This document shows, in pieces, positions 1 to 7,351 of a stretch of 64,000 bases of DNA. The position numbers were made by a program, and so were the translations under genes. The DNA is from JBFGFX01 sp965232455. GTDB taxonomy: Bacteria; Pseudomonadota; Gammaproteobacteria; Steroidobacterales; Woeseiaceae. Each line of letters starts with the position of its first letter. Positions within the stretch are counted from its first letter, which is position 1. The notes beneath the pieces are model-generated. The model ran no database searches and was not told the origin of the DNA. It saw only the letters and a list, made by a program, of their open reading frames with translations. The stretch is from positions 4,650,001-4,714,000 of the forward strand of contig OZ246981.1 of assembly GCA_965232455.1 (NCBI GenBank), read 5' to 3'.

Positions 1-385
1 CCGGTACGTCGCGGACCCAATGGATCACATAGTTCGAGTAGATGAGATCGACGGCCCGCGTAGGTATCAGATCCATTCTTTCTGCGGTCGCTCGATGATA
101 TTCGACGTTTTCGCTCGTCTCCGGCAGCAGCGCCTTGGCCCTGTTCAAGCGGGCGGCATCCGGGTCGATCCCGTAGACTCGCCCGCGGGGTCCGACTCTG
201 CGTGCCAGTTCCACAGTCAGTTCGCCGGTGCCGCAGCCGAGATCGAGTACCGTTTGGCCGGTGTCGGGCGCCGCCAGATCGAGCAGATTGAGACCGCGCG
301 CGCGTTGCCACTGGGTGCGTTGCGCATAGGCTTTGGCCAGCTCGGGCGTACCAGGGTCCGAACCGCGTGCGATGCACCGGGTCAC
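1..385 (-). CDS. SAM-dependent class I methyltransferase (partial, C-terminus beyond the left edge)
   Basis: The reverse strand encodes a Rossmann-type methyltransferase of the UbiE/Methyltransf_11 kind. The visible part holds motif I (VLDLGCGTGELT, the SAM-binding glycine loop), then an acidic residue ending strand 2 (YGIDPDAA) and a motif II/III region ending in SNYVIHWVRDVP at the window edge. Only about 128 residues are present; the rest lies off the left side. The substrate cannot be told. No ATG opens this frame. I chose GTG at 385 because it overlaps the stop of a 22-codon ORF (382-450) as GTGA, suggesting translational coupling. A promoter with the shared triple 11-bp operator lies just upstream (499-569), so the gene appears to belong to the local regulon. 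Confidence 0.75.
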   Translation of the reverse strand, partial: MTRCIARGSDPGTPELAKAYAQRTQWQRARGLNLLDLAAPDTGQTVLDLGCGTGELTVELARRVGPRGRVYGIDPDAARLNRAKALLPETSENVEYHRATAERMDLIPTRAVDLIYSNYVIHWVRDVP

Positions 386-450
386 GAGTGAACCCGTCGA
401 CCGGCACTGCCTGCCGTCTTGTTCACATAGTTTGTAGCGGTATTCAACAT
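382..450 (-). CDS. Possible 22-residue leader ORF coupled to the methyltransferase
   Basis: A short ORF starts at ATG 450 behind a very good ribosome binding site (GGAGAGGAG, 8 bases before the ATG), reads MLNTATNYVNKTAGSAGRRV plus two residues, and stops at TGA 384-382, overlapping the GTG proposed for the methyltransferase. The strong Shine-Dalgarno sequence stands here rather than before the GTG, so either this is a real coupled leader peptide or the methyltransferase once started at 450 and now carries a frameshift. I cannot decide between the two from sequence alone. Confidence 0.35.
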   Translation of the reverse strand: MLNTATNYVNKTAGSAGRRVHS

Positions 451-498
451 GCCAGAAGCTCCTCTCCGCTGTTTGCAGTCGAATGAGACAATCTCATC

Positions 499-569
499 GA
501 GATACGTGATCGCCAGTTCTGCGTCAATCGCGTTAAAGTCCCGTTAATGCCGCCGTTAGTTTGGTTTAA
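499..569 (-). promoter_or_regulatory. Triple 11-bp operator and promoter for the left-edge methyltransferase
   Basis: Reading the reverse strand: TTAAACCAAAC, TAACGGCGGCA and TTAACGGGGAC in tandem, then TTTAACG, then a good -35 (TTGACG) and -10 (GTATCT) 16 bases apart. It is one of the more divergent copies in its repeats but has the best -35 of the set. It lies about 50 bases upstream of the ATG at 450 and is back-to-back with the copy at 636-706. Confidence 0.65.
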
Positions 570-635
570 GACGCTCGATTGGGCTGCCGGGCAGGGCGCA
601 AAAAGCGAGCGCGGACGGCCGATGCCGACGTTCCT

Positions 636-706
636 TAATCGAAAGTAAACGGAGCACGAACAGACCGTTACAAGCGTTGAGGTCCTGAGGTCCGGTGCCT
701 AGCATT
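636..706 (+). promoter_or_regulatory. Triple 11-bp operator and promoter upstream of the first kinase gene
   Basis: Tandem repeats TTAATCGAAAG, TAAACGGAGCA and CGAACAGACCG (636-668) are followed by TTACAAG, then TTGAGG and TAGCAT 17 bases apart, in -35/-10 position. Transcription would begin near 713 and leave a leader of about 600 bases before the kinase start at 1316. The distance is unusual for the set, so an unseen gene or regulatory leader may lie between. Confidence 0.7.
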
Positions 707-1315
707 ACCCGTGTCGCGCGTGCCCTGTCGAAGCGCGGTGTGCGGAAACGAGTTGGACGGCGTCGAGACTTGTCGCCGATCTTGCTCCGCCGAGACCCTA
801 TTCAATTCCAGTTGTTGCGGTCCGGAGCGTCCGCGTCGATGGGTGCCGGAAGAACCGCGAACGGCGTAATCGTCATGCCGCGGATCTTTCCGTGACACAT
901 TCCACGTCCTTGGGCGGGGCCGTAAATCGGCCCCCTTAGGCTCGGCCCCGCCCTCGGACTGGATTTTACGAGCGCCGTTTCGCTCGCCGTCAGCGCTATC
1001 CGAAACGTCGAGTTCGCCCGCTCGAGTCGCAACGCGGCGACGAACTATTTTGAAACAGGTTCCAGCAGACGGCGCATCGTTCGATGACAGGTGAGCCTGC
1101 GTAGTACCGGAAACGTCGTTGCAGCGCCGGAAATCCGGTCTATCTGATTGAATTCCAAAGATTCTTTGGACAGCCGGCTTTCGCCGGCAGGCCGGGAGCA
1201 ACGGCGATCAACCCCGGCCGCTCGAGTCCGCGCGTCGCCTGCGCTGAGTTCACCAGGTTTGGCACCCGTGTTTGCAGTTGCCCAGTGGAATTCGGTACTG
1301 ATAATGTGCGCTTTA
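707..1315 (+). other. Long leader or intergenic stretch with competing GC hairpins
   Basis: I find no convincing gene here. Short ORFs exist on both strands, but none has a ribosome binding site or recognisable product, and the one opening at GTG 695 begins before the predicted transcription start. The notable feature is a GC-rich inverted repeat: GGGCGGGGCCG (912-922) pairs perfectly with CGGCCCCGCCC (943-953), while GGGGCCG (916-922) can instead pair with the nearer CGGCCCC (928-934). The two structures exclude each other. It could be an attenuator, a processing site or simply decayed sequence. Confidence 0.4.
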
Positions 1316-2908
1316 ATGAACACATTTCGGGGTCGTCTGACGGTCGCGCTGGCCGGGTTTCTCATCTTCAGCGCGCTGGTCGTGGTTCTCTCCATCACGA
1401 GAGCGATGGAGCTGCGGTCGGCGGTCCGCGTCCAGGCGACCGCCCACGCGCAGATCCAAACCTATTTCGAGCTGCATACCAAGCTCCGCGAATTCTATTC
1501 GGAATACGGACGTGTCGTCGAAGACGCGGAAGCGGCGTCGACGATGGACTTTGGCGCGTATCGCCGCCAGATCGACGAGTTGTTGCTCTCCATTCAGGCG
1601 CAGATCGAACGCGGGAACATCGAGCTCGGCGGGTTCGACCAGACCGATCGCCCGGGCGGCGATAGCGGGACCTCGGAACGGGCGGGGCTCCTGTCGCTTT
1701 CGAGTGAGATCCAGTCCATGCTCGCCGGATCGGAGATCGCGGCAGCGCTGTTTCGGGCCGGCCGGCCGGCGGAAGGTCTCGAAGTGCTCAAGGAAGCCGT
1801 GGACGACGAGAGTGTCGGCCACAAGCTCGGCGCGATCATCGATGCGGCAGTGGATGCGGACAAGGCGCAGGCGCAGGAGATCGAGCGGGCGCTGCTCGCC
1901 AGGTTCGAGAACGTGATCGACCGGACAGTCGCCTTCGCCGGCGTGTTCGTCGTATTTGCGCTTGCGGTCACCCTATGGGTCTCCGGACCCTTTGCCCGCT
2001 CGATGGCGTTCCTTCGGAGCCAGGCTGACAAGCTCGCGCTCGGCGGCGACGTCGATCCCCCAAAAACCGGCGAGTGCCGGGAGTTCGCCGCGGTACATGA
2101 CGGGCTCAGGCGTACAGCGACAGCTCATGCACGTCTGCGCGACCAATGGGAGCAGTGTGAGGCGGAGCTCAGCAAGCGTACGGACACAATGCGTCAGGTC
2201 GACCAGGTCCGTCGCGATTTCCTCGCCGACGTCAGCCACGAACTGCGCACGCCGCTTACCGTGATTCGCGGCGTGGCGGAAGTTGCGCTTCGCACGCAGT
2301 CGAGCGATCCGGAAGAGCTCAAGACGACGATGACCCGCATTGTCGACGAGTCCAGGCACGTGACCCGGATTGTGGACGATCTTTTCCTCATTGCACGATT
2401 GCGGGCGGGCGCGCTCGATCTCAGGACCGACATCGTCGATCTCGCCGCCGTGTCGAAGGCGGCCGCAGAAGAGGCCGAAGCGATTGCGGAGCGTGCCGGC
2501 GGACGCTTGCAGTGGCGCCACCTTTCGAGTCCGGTCGAAGTCGAGGGCGACGCGAGTCGGCTACGGCAGCTCTTTACGATCCTGGTCGACAACGCCTTCA
2601 AATACGGTGGACGGAAGCCGACGGTCGAGGTCGATCACACGCTGAACGGCTCGAGCGTCATCATCGATGTCCGAGACCACGGGCCGGGTATAAAGGAGGA
2701 AGACCTGTCGCACGTTTTCGAGCGCCTTTATCGCGGCTCGACGCCGGCTGATGCCGACGGTTCCGGTCTGGGCCTGCCGCTGGCCCAATCGATCGTCGAA
2801 GGGCACGGCGGGGAGATTTCACTCGAGAACGCCGAGGGCGGAGGCGCGCTCGCCCGGGTTTCGCTGCCCCTGTTCGACGTGAATACAGTGGAGGATACGG
2901 TCTCGTGA
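1316..2908 (+). CDS. Membrane sensor histidine kinase (first of two paralogs)
   Basis: A 530-residue two-component sensor kinase. One transmembrane helix (about residues 8-28) and a second (about 203-222) bracket a mostly helical periplasmic domain of about 175 residues with no family I recognise. A HAMP-like linker leads to the dimerisation domain with the phospho-acceptor His308 in DVSHELRTPL, then the ATPase domain with N box (VDNAFKYGG), G1 (DHGPGI) and G2 (GSGLGLPL). The frame is open back to 1148, but I chose ATG 1316 because MNTFRGRL aligns with the start of the paralog at 8791 (MNKFRNRI). It overlaps the regulator gene by four bases (GTGA), so they are co-translated. The ligand is unknown. 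Confidence 0.9.
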   Translation: MNTFRGRLTVALAGFLIFSALVVVLSITRAMELRSAVRVQATAHAQIQTYFELHTKLREFYSEYGRVVEDAEAASTMDFGAYRRQIDELLLSIQAQIERGNIELGGFDQTDRPGGDSGTSERAGLLSLSSEIQSMLAGSEIAAALFRAGRPAEGLEVLKEAVDDESVGHKLGAIIDAAVDADKAQAQEIERALLARFENVIDRTVAFAGVFVVFALAVTLWVSGPFARSMAFLRSQADKLALGGDVDPPKTGECREFAAVHDGLRRTATAHARLRDQWEQCEAELSKRTDTMRQVDQVRRDFLADVSHELRTPLTVIRGVAEVALRTQSSDPEELKTTMTRIVDESRHVTRIVDDLFLIARLRAGALDLRTDIVDLAAVSKAAAEEAEAIAERAGGRLQWRHLSSPVEVEGDASRLRQLFTILVDNAFKYGGRKPTVEVDHTLNGSSVIIDVRDHGPGIKEEDLSHVFERLYRGSTPADADGSGLGLPLAQSIVEGHGGEISLENAEGGGALARVSLPLFDVNTVEDTVS

Positions 2909-3609
2909 AGATTTTGCTGGTCGAGGACGACTACAGGATTGCGGATTTCGTCTCGAAGGGCCTGCGCGCGGAAGGATACAAGATCGCGCACGCGTCTTCC
3001 GGCGACGACGGTTATGCCTACGCCCGTGCGCAACAGTTCGATGCGCTGATTCTGGACATCATGTTGCCGGGCATGAACGGCAGGGAAGTGTGCCGCCGGC
3101 TTCGCGAGGAGGGTTCGCGCGTTCCGATCATCATGCTGACCGCGCTCGACTCGACCCAGGACATCGTGAGCGGCCTGCGCTTCGGCGCCGACGAATACGT
3201 GACGAAGCCGTTCGATTTCGAGGTGCTCCTCGCACGGCTCGAGGCGGTAATGCGCCGCGGCCGCGGCAAAGTGTCGAAGCCGCAAGCATCGATCCTCAAG
3301 GTTGACGATCTCGTGTTCGATCGCGACGCCTTGACGCTGGAGCGCGGCGGAACGTCGATCGAGCTGACGTCGACCGAATACGCGTTACTCGAATTGCTGA
3401 TGTCGCGGGTCGGGAAAGTGGTCACCCGCAACCAGATTCTCCATAACGTCTGGGGGTTGGACACGGACCCTCTGACAAACGTGGTCGAAGTTTACATCAG
3501 CCGCGTGCGCACGAAGATCGCGCCGCACGGAGAGACCGAGTTGATCAAGACGGTTCGAGGCCGCGGTTATCGCATGACCGCCCCGGACGAGCGGCAAGCG
3601 AGTGACTGA
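2905..3609 (+). CDS. OmpR-family response regulator (first of two paralogs)
   Basis: A 234-residue regulator with a receiver domain and a C-terminal winged helix. Acidic pocket residues Glu7/Asp8/Asp9, phospho-acceptor Asp51 (LILDIMLPG), Thr79 and Lys101 (TKPFD) are all in place. The DNA-binding half has the expected winged-helix pattern (LTSTEYALLELL, ending in the RGRGYRM wing). It starts at GTG 2905, overlapping the kinase stop. OmpR/PhoB proteins bind tandem 11-bp direct repeats, exactly the form of the operators scattered through this window, so this protein or its paralog at 10377 is the leading candidate for the factor that reads them. The regulator is closely similar to the paralog; recognition helices look nearly the same. 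Confidence 0.95.
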   Translation: MKILLVEDDYRIADFVSKGLRAEGYKIAHASSGDDGYAYARAQQFDALILDIMLPGMNGREVCRRLREEGSRVPIIMLTALDSTQDIVSGLRFGADEYVTKPFDFEVLLARLEAVMRRGRGKVSKPQASILKVDDLVFDRDALTLERGGTSIELTSTEYALLELLMSRVGKVVTRNQILHNVWGLDTDPLTNVVEVYISRVRTKIAPHGETELIKTVRGRGYRMTAPDERQASD

Positions 3610-3671
3610 GCGCGCGGGGCTACGATCCATTGTGAGATAGGTTCCAGGTTCAGCGCCTCGATCGTCGACCC

Positions 3672-3742
3672 TGAACTGAACATGAAGGGTACGTGAACGG
3701 ACCCTTATATTTGCTGCACTCCAACAATTCCCGCGCTTCAAT
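3672..3742 (+). promoter_or_regulatory. Triple 11-bp operator and promoter for the first TauA-like gene
   Basis: TGAACTGAACA, TGAAGGGTACG and TGAACGGACCC in tandem, then TTATATT and, after 25 bases, the -10-like TTCAAT (3737-3742). There is no good -35, as expected for an activator-dependent promoter. Predicted transcription start is near 3749, about 65 bases before the start codon. Confidence 0.75.
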
Positions 3743-3813
3743 CGAAGCCGGCGGACGCTACGGCGCATGTCGACAAGAGCGCCCGCCGGAAACCCTCAAC
3801 GATGGAAGACCGG

Positions 3814-4818
3814 ATGATCATTCGACTGTTTACCTGGACCGCGGGCGTCATCGTTACCTGCATGATGGCTGTCTCGATCGCCGTGGCTCGGGACACTGTC
3901 GTCATCGGTCACTTCGGCAACCCGACGCCGATGCAGGCTGCCGTCGCCAACCGCGAGTTCACGACCGCCACCGGCTGGGAGATCGAGTGGCGCGAGTTTG
4001 CGTCGGGTGCGGACGTCGTCGCCGCCATGGCGGCTGGCGACGTCGATATCGCCGAGCTGGGTTCCGTGCCGTTCACGATCGCCGCGAGCCAGGGCGTCGA
4101 CCTGCAGCTTTTCATGATCGCCCAGGTTATTGGCGAAGCCGAGTCCTTCATCGTGCGCGAAGGCGTCGGCGGCGATTCGATCGAGGCTCTCGAAGGCAAG
4201 CGCATCGCAGTGCCGTTCGGCTCGACGGCCCACTTTTCCCTGATGGGTACGCTGTACAAGGCCGGACTGACGGAACGGGACGTTACGCTTGTCAACCTGC
4301 CGCCCGATCGGATCGAAACTGCCTGGCGTGACGAGGCCATCGACGCCGCCTTTGTCTGGCAGCCGGTCCAGTCGAAGCTCCTGACCAGCGGCAGGTTGCT
4401 CGTCACTGCCGACGAATCCGCCGCATGGGGCTACCCGACGTTTGACGGCTGGGTCGTGACCGGCGCTTTCGCGGCCCGAAACACCGACGAGCTTGCAGCC
4501 TTCATCAAGGTGGTGGACGGCGCCAACTCGGCGTACCTGGAAAATCCCGCTGCGTGGACCGCCGACAGCGCGCCGGTCAGGACGATCGCCGAGCAAACCG
4601 GTATCCCGCCCGCTCGAATCCCGGAAGTCCTGGCGGGTTACACCCTGCTACCGGTCGCGGAGCAGGCCGGACCGGAGTGGTTCGGCCGCTCCATGACGAG
4701 GTTGATCACGTATACCGCCGGCTTCCTCACGGCCGCCGGCGTCATCGATAGCGTCGCAGAGGACTATTCCAGATTCGTCAATGCGGAGCTCACGCAAGCA
4801 GTGACGGATACGGGCTAG
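3814..4818 (+). CDS. TauA-like periplasmic substrate-binding protein (paralog 1 of 3)
   Basis: A 334-residue type II periplasmic binding protein resembling the taurine/sulfonate/nitrate-binding (TauA/SsuA/NMT1) group. A Sec signal peptide (MIIRLFTWTAGVIVTCMMAV, cleaved about AVA-RD) is followed by VVIGHFGNPTPMQ, IAELGSVPF and VPFGSTAHFSLMG, a hinge-and-ligand pattern shared by all three paralogs. I prefer ATG 3814 over 3802 because GGAAGA sits properly before it. No transporter permease or ATPase adjoins any of the three copies, which is odd for an uptake system; with kinase genes next door, a role as ligand-presenting sensor partner is plausible. It has its own operator-promoter and is convergent with the next gene, their stop codons overlapping. 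Confidence 0.85.
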   Translation: MIIRLFTWTAGVIVTCMMAVSIAVARDTVVIGHFGNPTPMQAAVANREFTTATGWEIEWREFASGADVVAAMAAGDVDIAELGSVPFTIAASQGVDLQLFMIAQVIGEAESFIVREGVGGDSIEALEGKRIAVPFGSTAHFSLMGTLYKAGLTERDVTLVNLPPDRIETAWRDEAIDAAFVWQPVQSKLLTSGRLLVTADESAAWGYPTFDGWVVTGAFAARNTDELAAFIKVVDGANSAYLENPAAWTADSAPVRTIAEQTGIPPARIPEVLAGYTLLPVAEQAGPEWFGRSMTRLITYTAGFLTAAGVIDSVAEDYSRFVNAELTQAVTDTG

Positions 4819-5240
4819 TTCCGTCTCGCCCGGGCTCGCTCCCGCATCTCTGCGCGCCGTTCCTCCTGAATCTTCTCGTACTCCGCCAGCTGTTCGTCGG
4901 TGAGGATTTCGCTCATCTCGTCGCGAACCTCTGCGTTGATCTCGTTCAGCTCTTTTGCGAGCGCCCGCTTTTGCCGCAGTCTCAGCTTGCCTTGTGCTCC
5001 CGATGCGCGCGCCTCGGGATCGATACCGTATTCCTCCAGCACCAGCAGCCTCGCCTCGATGCCCGACTCGATGATCGGTTCCATCTGGGCAACCTGCTCA
5101 TCCGTCAGCTCCAGCCGTTGCCGTGCCTCCGCAACCCGCTCTTCGAGTTGCGCCGCTCGGTCTTCCTGTTCTTGCGCACCGGCTGCCGGAAGGCTCGCCA
5201 AGAAAACCAGCAGCAAAGTAAGGTTGAAATGCGTCTTCAT
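4815..5240 (-). CDS. Spy/CpxP-like periplasmic LTxxQ protein
   Basis: A 141-residue secreted protein: signal peptide (MKTHFNLTLLLVFLASLPAA, cleaved near GAQ), then an all-helical, highly charged body with two LTxxQ-type motifs (LTDEQVAQM and LTDEQLAEYEKI) and a C-terminal Glu/Arg-rich helix ending RARARRN. That pattern marks the Spy/CpxP fold, periplasmic chaperone or sensor-inhibitor proteins of envelope stress; CpxP docks on a kinase sensor domain. Lying between two kinase/regulator units, it could modulate one of them, though that is only inference. The frame is open further upstream; I chose 5240 since GGAGA lies six bases before that ATG. No copy of the shared operator is seen before it. 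Confidence 0.75.
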   Translation of the reverse strand: MKTHFNLTLLLVFLASLPAAGAQEQEDRAAQLEERVAEARQRLELTDEQVAQMEPIIESGIEARLLVLEEYGIDPEARASGAQGKLRLRQKRALAKELNEINAEVRDEMSEILTDEQLAEYEKIQEERRAEMRERARARRN

Positions 5241-5394
5241 CTCCATTCTCCAAGTTTGTGTGGATGCCGAAACACTATTGGAATCCACGTAATTGAACGC
5301 AACCGAACGTGAAGAAATGTAAACGGGGAAAGCCAAGGTCGTACGTGCTGGCGTCTTAACTGCGTCGGGTCCGGGGCGTGTCCGTCGCCGATTC

Positions 5395-5465
5395 TTAACG
5401 GTCCATTAACCGTATACGAACAGAACGTTATAAACCGTGCGTTGCGGGACCTTGCATGCTCCAAT
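5395..5465 (+). promoter_or_regulatory. Triple 11-bp operator and promoter of the 5522-6957 operon
   Basis: TTAACGGTCCA, TTAACCGTATA and CGAACAGAACG in tandem, then TTATAAA and, after 25 bases, TCCAAT (5460-5465) in -10 position. The first gene begins 57 bases further on. Confidence 0.75.
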
Positions 5466-5521
5466 CGAATGGTCCCGGACGCATCAAGCGGACGGAGTCG
5501 TATTGAGTGGAAGTCAGGGAA

Positions 5522-5902
5522 ATGAACACACGAAAGGATTTGATCGCCCACGGACTTGCTGCCGTGTTGATGCTCACCGCGGTAACGCCGCTGGCTGCGC
5601 AAACGGGCGACGTCACGAACCCCAGGGGCGCCGCCGACATCGCGTTCGTCCTGGAGCACGCGCAGGCGTCGTTACAGGCCGTCCTGGGCGAGACCCTCAG
5701 TCTCAAACAGCAGGCGTTCCTGGCGGAGGCGGCGGCGAAACTCGAGGAGCACGGCAGCGCGGCCTCCGAAGCCGGCAGCGCCGAGATCGTAGTGGCCGTC
5801 TCCGACAATTGGAACGTCCCGGGAAACGAGTTCGGCTGCGATTACGCCTTGCGGCGAAGCGCAACGGTCGGCGACCTCGACGGTGCCGACACTTGCCGGT
5901 GA
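5522..5902 (+). CDS. Small secreted protein of unknown function
   Basis: A 126-residue protein with a clear Sec signal peptide (MNTRKDLIAHGLAAVLMLTA, cleaved after PLAAQ or so). The mature part has a helical first half (VLEHAQASLQAVLGETLSLK) and two cysteines near the C-terminus (FGCDY and DTC at the end). I do not recognise a family. The frame also opens at GTG 5507, but the signal peptide places the start at ATG 5522. It heads a three-gene operon driven by the operator-promoter at 5395 and followed by 5958 and 6565. Confidence 0.7.
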   Translation: MNTRKDLIAHGLAAVLMLTAVTPLAAQTGDVTNPRGAADIAFVLEHAQASLQAVLGETLSLKQQAFLAEAAAKLEEHGSAASEAGSAEIVVAVSDNWNVPGNEFGCDYALRRSATVGDLDGADTCR

Positions 5903-5957
5903 CTCACGGGCAGAGACGGTATCTGCCGAACGCACAACCTCGGCGGTGCTGAAAAGA

Positions 5958-6536
5958 ATGACCAGACGAACAGAGTTGATCACCTCGGGCCTTTTGTCGG
6001 CCCTGACGATTGCCGCTATGGCATCGCCGACGACGCATGCCGGCACCGGCCTGCAAACAGGATCCGCTGCCGAGGCCGCGTCCTGGACCGGCGAGTACGC
6101 GGGCTATGTCATCTGCGACCGCCTGCGGGACGGGGCCGGCTCGAATTTCGGCGTCGAAGTCTCCGTCGGCATCGTCCACGAAGGCGACACGCTTCACATG
6201 GCCGTTAGCAGCACGCTCGACGGCGGAGGCAGGCCGCCCAGTTCGCTGTATCACGGGCTGCTGCGCAGGAGCCGGTCCGGAGACGTGGGAAGCGGTTTCC
6301 TCGAAGCCTGCCGTCCGAGCTTCCCCTTCAAGGAGCAGCTGCGGATCTTCCCGGCGACGCCGTCACGCGTCGGCTTCGGGTTTGCGGCGGATTCAATCTT
6401 CATTTCGGACGGGATGCCCGGGGGCGACGGCGAGCTCATCGTGGAAAGCTGCAAGTGGTCCCTCGACAGAATCTCCCTGCAGGCGCCCGTCATCGAGTTC
6501 TGTTCTACCCCACCATCGGCGCGCCCGACGGATTAA
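5958..6536 (+). CDS. Secreted four-cysteine protein of unknown function
   Basis: A 192-residue protein with a Sec signal peptide (MTRRTELITSGLLSALTIAA, cleaved near THA-G) and a mature chain rich in beta-strand pattern (WTGEYAGYVIC, DTLHMAVSS, ELIVESCKW) with four cysteines, so probably two disulfides. The alternating glycine and aromatic pattern suggests a small beta-barrel or sandwich; no family is recognised. It sits 55 bases after the preceding gene and 28 before the next, in one operon with a member of the six-cysteine family. Confidence 0.7.
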   Translation: MTRRTELITSGLLSALTIAAMASPTTHAGTGLQTGSAAEAASWTGEYAGYVICDRLRDGAGSNFGVEVSVGIVHEGDTLHMAVSSTLDGGGRPPSSLYHGLLRRSRSGDVGSGFLEACRPSFPFKEQLRIFPATPSRVGFGFAADSIFISDGMPGGDGELIVESCKWSLDRISLQAPVIEFCSTPPSARPTD

Positions 6537-6564
6537 CGGGACAGGTTTGACGGAGGTGCCTCGA

Positions 6565-6957
6565 ATGACCAGGTGCAGGAGCTTTAACACCCTCGTATTG
6601 ATGCTGATGATGGCCGTGCCGCTGGCGGCCCACGCCGGCACGCTGACCATTCACAACGACGACTGCGTCAAATGGATGGGTTTCCCTCCCAAGAAAAAGC
6701 AGCGCGTTACGGTGCACGTCAGCAGCAGATATTCCGGGTGTACCAGAATGGAAGTGACCGTACACAGGGGAAGCTCCGAGACCATCACGCTCAAAGATGG
6801 ATTCACCACGAGTTACGGCGAGTATCAGCGCTGCAACAAATACAGGCACTACGCTCACGGCGCGCCCATCGGCAAAGCCGACATAGACGGTCGCAAGGAC
6901 TCGTCGGTGACCTGTAAGAGAGATTGGTCCAAAGTTTGTAAGTGCACCAAGGACTGA
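6565..6957 (+). CDS. Six-cysteine small secreted protein, family member 1 of 7
   Basis: A 130-residue protein with signal peptide ending AHA and mature start GTLTIHNDDC. It carries the family signature seen in seven genes here: a beta-strand and NC-type cysteine right after the signal peptide, a GC cysteine after about 25 residues (SGCTRMEVTV), a strand-turn motif (RGSSETITL), a third cysteine, then DSSVTC and a final CxC (KVCKCTKD). Six cysteines in total, so three disulfides are likely. The chain is strongly basic. A good ribosome binding site (GGAGG) precedes ATG 6565. Function is unknown; secreted toxin, bacteriocin-like or surface adhesive roles are all possible. Last gene of the operator-driven operon at 5395. 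Confidence 0.8.
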   Translation: MTRCRSFNTLVLMLMMAVPLAAHAGTLTIHNDDCVKWMGFPPKKKQRVTVHVSSRYSGCTRMEVTVHRGSSETITLKDGFTTSYGEYQRCNKYRHYAHGAPIGKADIDGRKDSSVTCKRDWSKVCKCTKD

Positions 6958-7208
6958 ACGTGCGTCCGATGGCCGTCGGTACCTCTCACTCCGATGACGA
7001 CAAGAATTAGGTAAACAGTCACACGCTGCAGCGGGCGCCGCGCGGTCGGTGTCCGCTATTTGGTTGCGAACGTTCATCGCGCGCGGACGGTTCCGCGGCG
7101 CATCAGCGCTGCGTCGAAGAACGCCTGGTTTCCCAGGTATCAGTTTATTCCGGCAAACCTTGCAGGTTATCGATGCCGCCCGTTGGGTGTTGACCTGGTC
7201 ATCGCTTC
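6958..7208 (+). other. Intergenic spacer with no gene seen
   Basis: The stretch between the operon end at 6957 and the operator at 7209 contains no supported coding region. An open frame from 7049 runs into the next gene, but it lies upstream of the predicted transcription start and has no signal peptide at its own N-terminus. Confidence 0.5.
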
Positions 7209-7279
7209 TGAACCGAACAATAAGAGCACATGAACAGACCGTTATATCTCGTGCGTGCAACGGAAAGCTGCGCTTCAAT
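7209..7279 (+). promoter_or_regulatory. Triple 11-bp operator and promoter for the second TauA-like gene
   Basis: TGAACCGAACA, ATAAGAGCACA and TGAACAGACCG in tandem, then TTATATC and, after 25 bases, TTCAAT (7274-7279). The -10 and the bases round it (cgcTTCAATCGAA) are the same as at the first TauA-like gene, pointing to duplication of gene and promoter together. Confidence 0.75.
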
Positions 7280-7351
7280 CGAAAACAGGCGAACGGAGCG
7301 ACGCATGTCGAAAGGTCCGCCGCCCCGAGGCGCAAAACGAGGGAGAACGTG

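Noticed and set aside
695..895. A 66-codon frame right after the operator at 636
   Set aside because: Its GTG lies before the predicted transcription start and inside the -10 region, there is no ribosome binding site, and the product is Arg-rich without recognisable features.
1148..1315. An N-terminal extension of the first kinase back to 1148
   Set aside because: The paralog starts at the equivalent of 1316, and the extension has no domain, signal peptide or ribosome binding site.
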